A stretch of DNA of 54,249 nt from Nitrosopumilaceae archaeon (lineage in GTDB: Archaea; Thermoproteota; Nitrososphaeria; Nitrososphaerales; Nitrosopumilaceae), in NCBI GenBank assembly GCA_024644385.1, contig JAHELB010000007.1, positions 1 through 54,249 of the forward strand. Reading direction: 5' to 3'. The translations under genes and the position numbers were made by a program. The first letter of the stretch is position 1; every line of letters starts with the position of its first letter. The notes under the pieces are model-generated. The model was not told the origin of the DNA and did no database searches. It saw only the letters and a program-made list of their open reading frames with translations. Below are positions 51,562-54,249 of the stretch, in pieces.

Positions 51562-53274
51562 TTAGTATTTTCTCTCCACTGGTTGATACGTTGTAATTGT
51601 TACTGGATGTGTTTTCATTATTGGTTCGGTAGGGTCATAATATGCTAGAGTATGGTGTAAAAAGTTTGCATCATCACGTTTTGGATAATCAGTTCTAGCA
51701 TGAGCGCCACGTGACTCTTTTCTATTGATAGCACCAATAAGTACAATTTCTGCAGTTCTAATCATAGAATCAAGTTCCATTACATTTGTAAAATTAGTGT
51801 TGTATTCTTTGGCGCTATCATCTACATGTTTCCAAGTTTGTTGCTTTAATTGGCGTATCTTTTTTAATCCTTCTACAAGTTTATTTTCATCTCGAAAAAC
51901 ATAGGCCTTATCGTTCATGGTATCAGTTAGTTCTTGCTGGATTTCATATGGATTTGCATCTCCATTGCCTCTAAAAATTCCATCATAGATTCTTTTTTCT
52001 TCTAGAGTTACGAGATAATGAGGCCACGGGTTGGAATGGGTATTTTTTTCAATGTAATCAACAGCGAGGCTCCCAGTAATTTTCCCCCATACGATACACT
52101 CGGATGTAGAATTAGCTCCCAGACGGTTGGAACCGTGAACACTATTGCATGCTGCTTCACCTGCAGCCCAAACCCCCTGCAATTCTGTTGCTCCATCAAT
52201 ATTTGTATGAATTCCACCCATCATGTAATGACACACTGGTCGGATATCAAGAATTTCATTAGCTGGGTCCACCCCAGAAAATTTTATCGAAATTTCTCTA
52301 ATTCCGCCTAATTTCTCTTTAATTTTTTCATCACCAATATGTCTCAGATCTAGTTTCATACAATCAACTCCAGTTTCATGTTTGAATCCGTTGCCTTCAT
52401 TGATTTCAGTTATTATTGCTCTTGATACAATGTCACGTGGGGCCAATTCCATTTTTTCTGCTGCGTATTTTTTCATAAAACGTTCGCCTTTGTTGTTTAG
52501 AAGATATCCTCCCTCACCTCTTGCTCCTTCTGTAATCAATATACCAGAAGGTAAAATTCCAGTAGGGTGGAATTGGACAAATTCCATATCTTTTAGGGCC
52601 ATACCTGCTCTGTATGCCATATCTAATCCGTCCGGAGTTGAAGAAAATGCATAGGTTGAAAAGCTGTAGATTCTTCCAGCCCCACCGGTGGCAATAATCA
52701 AAGCTTTTGCTTTAATTTGGTAAAAGTTACCTGAGGAAATTTCTATAGCGGTAATTCCCATAAATTTACTTCCATCATGAATAATAGATGTTGCAAACCA
52801 CTCATTGAGATATTCAATATTTTCAAATTTTTGACAAGTATCATACAGGGTTTGCATCTCAAAGAATCCTACTTTATCAGATGCATATGTAGCTCGAGGA
52901 AAACTATAGCCTCCAAAATTCCTTTGGTCAACTCTCCCGTCTTTTCTTCTTGACCATGGCATTCCCCAATGATCAAGCTGACGAATTTCTCTTGGCATTT
53001 CTTCACATAGTCTTTTGGCAACATCTTGATCTGCTAGAAAATCACTTCCCTTTACGGTATCATAGATATGAGACTCGATGGTGTCACCTTCATCCTCAAA
53101 AAGAACCGCAGCAGTACCACCTTCAGCAGATACTGAATGGGAACGCATAACTTGTACCTTTGAGACAATTCCAATTTTTATCTTGGAGTTTTTTTTCGCC
53201 GCCTCTATAGCTGCTCTTAGGCCAGCCAATCCTGAACCACAAATGATCAAATCAAATTCGATGGACTGTACCAT
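51562..53274 (-). CDS. sdhA: Succinate dehydrogenase/fumarate reductase flavoprotein subunit
   Basis: 570 residues. N-terminal Rossmann motif GSGLAGLRAAIEAA, FAD-linking region RSHSVSAEGGTAAV (covalent His), the dicarboxylate site VQFHPTGI and CHYMMGGIHTN, and RGAHARTDYP near the end. It is the first gene of the operon and faces the PadR gene. In this lineage it serves the TCA portion and the electron transport chain. Confidence 0.97.
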   Translation of the reverse strand: MVQSIEFDLIICGSGLAGLRAAIEAAKKNSKIKIGIVSKVQVMRSHSVSAEGGTAAVLFEDEGDTIESHIYDTVKGSDFLADQDVAKRLCEEMPREIRQLDHWGMPWSRRKDGRVDQRNFGGYSFPRATYASDKVGFFEMQTLYDTCQKFENIEYLNEWFATSIIHDGSKFMGITAIEISSGNFYQIKAKALIIATGGAGRIYSFSTYAFSSTPDGLDMAYRAGMALKDMEFVQFHPTGILPSGILITEGARGEGGYLLNNKGERFMKKYAAEKMELAPRDIVSRAIITEINEGNGFKHETGVDCMKLDLRHIGDEKIKEKLGGIREISIKFSGVDPANEILDIRPVCHYMMGGIHTNIDGATELQGVWAAGEAACNSVHGSNRLGANSTSECIVWGKITGSLAVDYIEKNTHSNPWPHYLVTLEEKRIYDGIFRGNGDANPYEIQQELTDTMNDKAYVFRDENKLVEGLKKIRQLKQQTWKHVDDSAKEYNTNFTNVMELDSMIRTAEIVLIGAINRKESRGAHARTDYPKRDDANFLHHTLAYYDPTEPIMKTHPVTITTYQPVERKY

Positions 53275-53345
53275 TTAGACTGAGTTCTCTGGATGTAGGT
53301 TAAATATGTAATAATGATCAATAATCGAATTGTTAATATATATCG

Positions 53346-53366
53346 CTAGTGATATCACTAGTGATG
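53346..53366. promoter_or_regulatory. Overlapping palindromes at the padR start, likely autoregulatory operator
   Basis: CTAGTGATATCACTAG (53346-53361) is a perfect 16-base palindrome, and ATCACTAGTGAT (53355-53366) is a second one overlapping it, so three half-sites CTAGTGAT lie head to head. A TATA-like TAATATATAT (about 53334-53343) precedes it and the start codon ATG at 53364 ends it. Binding here would block transcription start. Confidence 0.7.
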
Positions 53367-53873
53367 ATTTCAGAATGGTTTCAAAGAGTGGGTAGTTCTG
53401 TTCCTAGAGGATTTTCAAGATACTTTATTTTAGAACTTTTAGCGAAAAAAAATCATACTGGAAAGGAGATCATTGACTATGCTGTTGAGCAAAGTAATGG
53501 GATATGGAAACCATCTCCGGGGTTAATTTACCCATTATTAGGTAGGTTACTAGATGAAGGCCTAATTGAAGAATCCAAAGATGGAAAGTATCAATTAACC
53601 AAAAAAGGATCTGAAACGGCCTCAGATGTAGACAAGATAAATGACATTGTAAAAACACAACTAGATGTTCTTTTCAGGTTAGGAAATGTAGGACGATTTG
53701 TGGCAATGGATTTGCTTGAAAAGATTTTTAGTATGGGTTCGGTTCTTAGCTCCAACATTGCACATATGACAGAAGATGAGACAAAAAAATACAAAACATT
53801 TCTAGAAACTGAATTAAAAAAGATAAACAAGCAAGATACCAAAAAGAAAGGACGACGTATTAAAATAGAATAA
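53364..53873 (+). CDS. PadR-family transcriptional regulator
   Basis: 169 residues: an N-terminal winged helix (GFSRYFILELLAKKNHTGKE, SPGLIYPLLGRLLDEGLIEE) characteristic of PadR, and a C-terminal helical dimerization region with basic tail (KKKGRRIKIE). The ATG at 53364 is chosen because the TATA box and palindrome lie directly in front of it; GTG at 53349 would sit inside the operator. It is divergent from sdhA across an 89-base gap, so it may also control the sdh operon. Confidence 0.9.
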   Translation: MISEWFQRVGSSVPRGFSRYFILELLAKKNHTGKEIIDYAVEQSNGIWKPSPGLIYPLLGRLLDEGLIEESKDGKYQLTKKGSETASDVDKINDIVKTQLDVLFRLGNVGRFVAMDLLEKIFSMGSVLSSNIAHMTEDETKKYKTFLETELKKINKQDTKKKGRRIKIE

Positions 53874-53976
53874 CTTCCAATTAGATGAAAATGGATGTAA
53901 ATCTCATTTTGATTATTTTAATTTGGTTTTGGAGGTATAGAACTATTTTTTCTAATAGAATGTTATATGTAGATTC

Positions 53977-54249
53977 TTAGATTCCCCTTATTATTTTATT
54001 TTTAATCATCCACTTTATCCCTTCAAGGAATTGATCCTCTGGAACTTCGCCATTTATCCACCATTCTGTTGTAGCAGCAATCCAATTTGGTACTTGAGGT
54101 TCTTCATTTGTTGGTTGGTTTGCCTCTGTCTGTGAAGATTCCACTGTAACATCTATAATTTTCTCCTTTACCAAAAATCCTAGAGCATCAGTAAACTCCC
54201 TATCAGATACATCTCTATCAATCCAGAATTGTGCAGTTGTTTGTACCCA
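53977..54249 (-). CDS. Trp-Trp-module protein (3' part only; start outside window)
   Basis: The frame is open to the last base of the window. Two modules are visible: WVQTTAQFWIDRDVSDREF at the edge and VPNWIAATTEWWINGEVPED near the end, each closed by a helix such as FLEGIKWMIKNKIIRGI, joined by a Ser/Thr/Pro linker. This is the same module that ends the deacetylase-like protein at 3639-4967. The N-terminal part, and thus its main function, is beyond the window. Confidence 0.8.
   Translation of the reverse strand, partial: WVQTTAQFWIDRDVSDREFTDALGFLVKEKIIDVTVESSQTEANQPTNEEPQVPNWIAATTEWWINGEVPEDQFLEGIKWMIKNKIIRGI

Overview
The window looks like the chromosome of an AT-rich, urea-using ammonia-oxidizing archaeon of the Nitrososphaeria (Thaumarchaeota), most likely a Nitrosopumilaceae member. 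The evidence is: archaeal TFB, RFC large subunit, group II chaperonin and deoxyhypusine synthase; an 11-gene complex I without NuoEFG; a carboxylase set as used by the 3-hydroxypropionate/4-hydroxybutyrate cycle; many TATA boxes about 25-30 bases upstream of start codons (leaderless-type promoters); a tRNA intron with a bulge-helix signature; and secreted proteins with a repeated Trp-Trp module common in this group. No amo genes are in the window, so the ammonia-oxidizer label is inference.

Layout. 1-5.4 kb: surface and secretion genes. These are a repeat-rich cell-surface protein, two small secreted proteins with an ER-type (SipW-like) signal peptidase, a winged-helix regulator and a secreted deacetylase-like protein. 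5.4-7.2 kb: CAU-anticodon tRNA, a CADD-like protein, an intron-bearing tRNA-Glu and a polyprenyl synthase. 7.2-17.7 kb: the complex I operon nuoABCDHIJKMLN on the minus strand. 17.8-25.5 kb: peroxiredoxin, biotin carrier/carboxylase/carboxyltransferase, an FNR-type reductase, a glutamyl-tRNA-reductase-like protein lacking its catalytic residues, and hypotheticals. 25.2-30.2 kb: RFC large subunit in a translationally coupled unit, an inositol-phosphatase-family enzyme, and TFB with a small overlapping zinc-ribbon gene. 30.4-32.7 kb: tiny membrane protein, candidate structured RNA, tRNA-Asp, tRNA-Lys, a tandem pair of UPF0060 membrane proteins and a universal stress protein.

32.7-48.2 kb is the most interesting part. 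It holds a ureohydrolase (agmatinase family) in an operon with an unknown protein and a nickel/UreH-type permease; a TPR protein; a solute:sodium symporter (possible urea carrier); a degenerate chaperonin with a histidine-rich tail; deoxyhypusine synthase; and a complete urease locus arranged as two divergent operons, ureEFGD and ureABC. Together these could make, import and hydrolyse urea and supply nickel for doing so. 48.2-54.2 kb: argininosuccinate lyase, a MIP18/SufT-like protein, succinate dehydrogenase sdhABCD, a PadR regulator with a palindromic operator at its start, and the 3' end of another Trp-Trp-module protein.

No CRISPR array, insertion sequence, integrase or rRNA gene was seen. 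Apart from the diverged paralogues, the region reads as core genome with short intergenic gaps.
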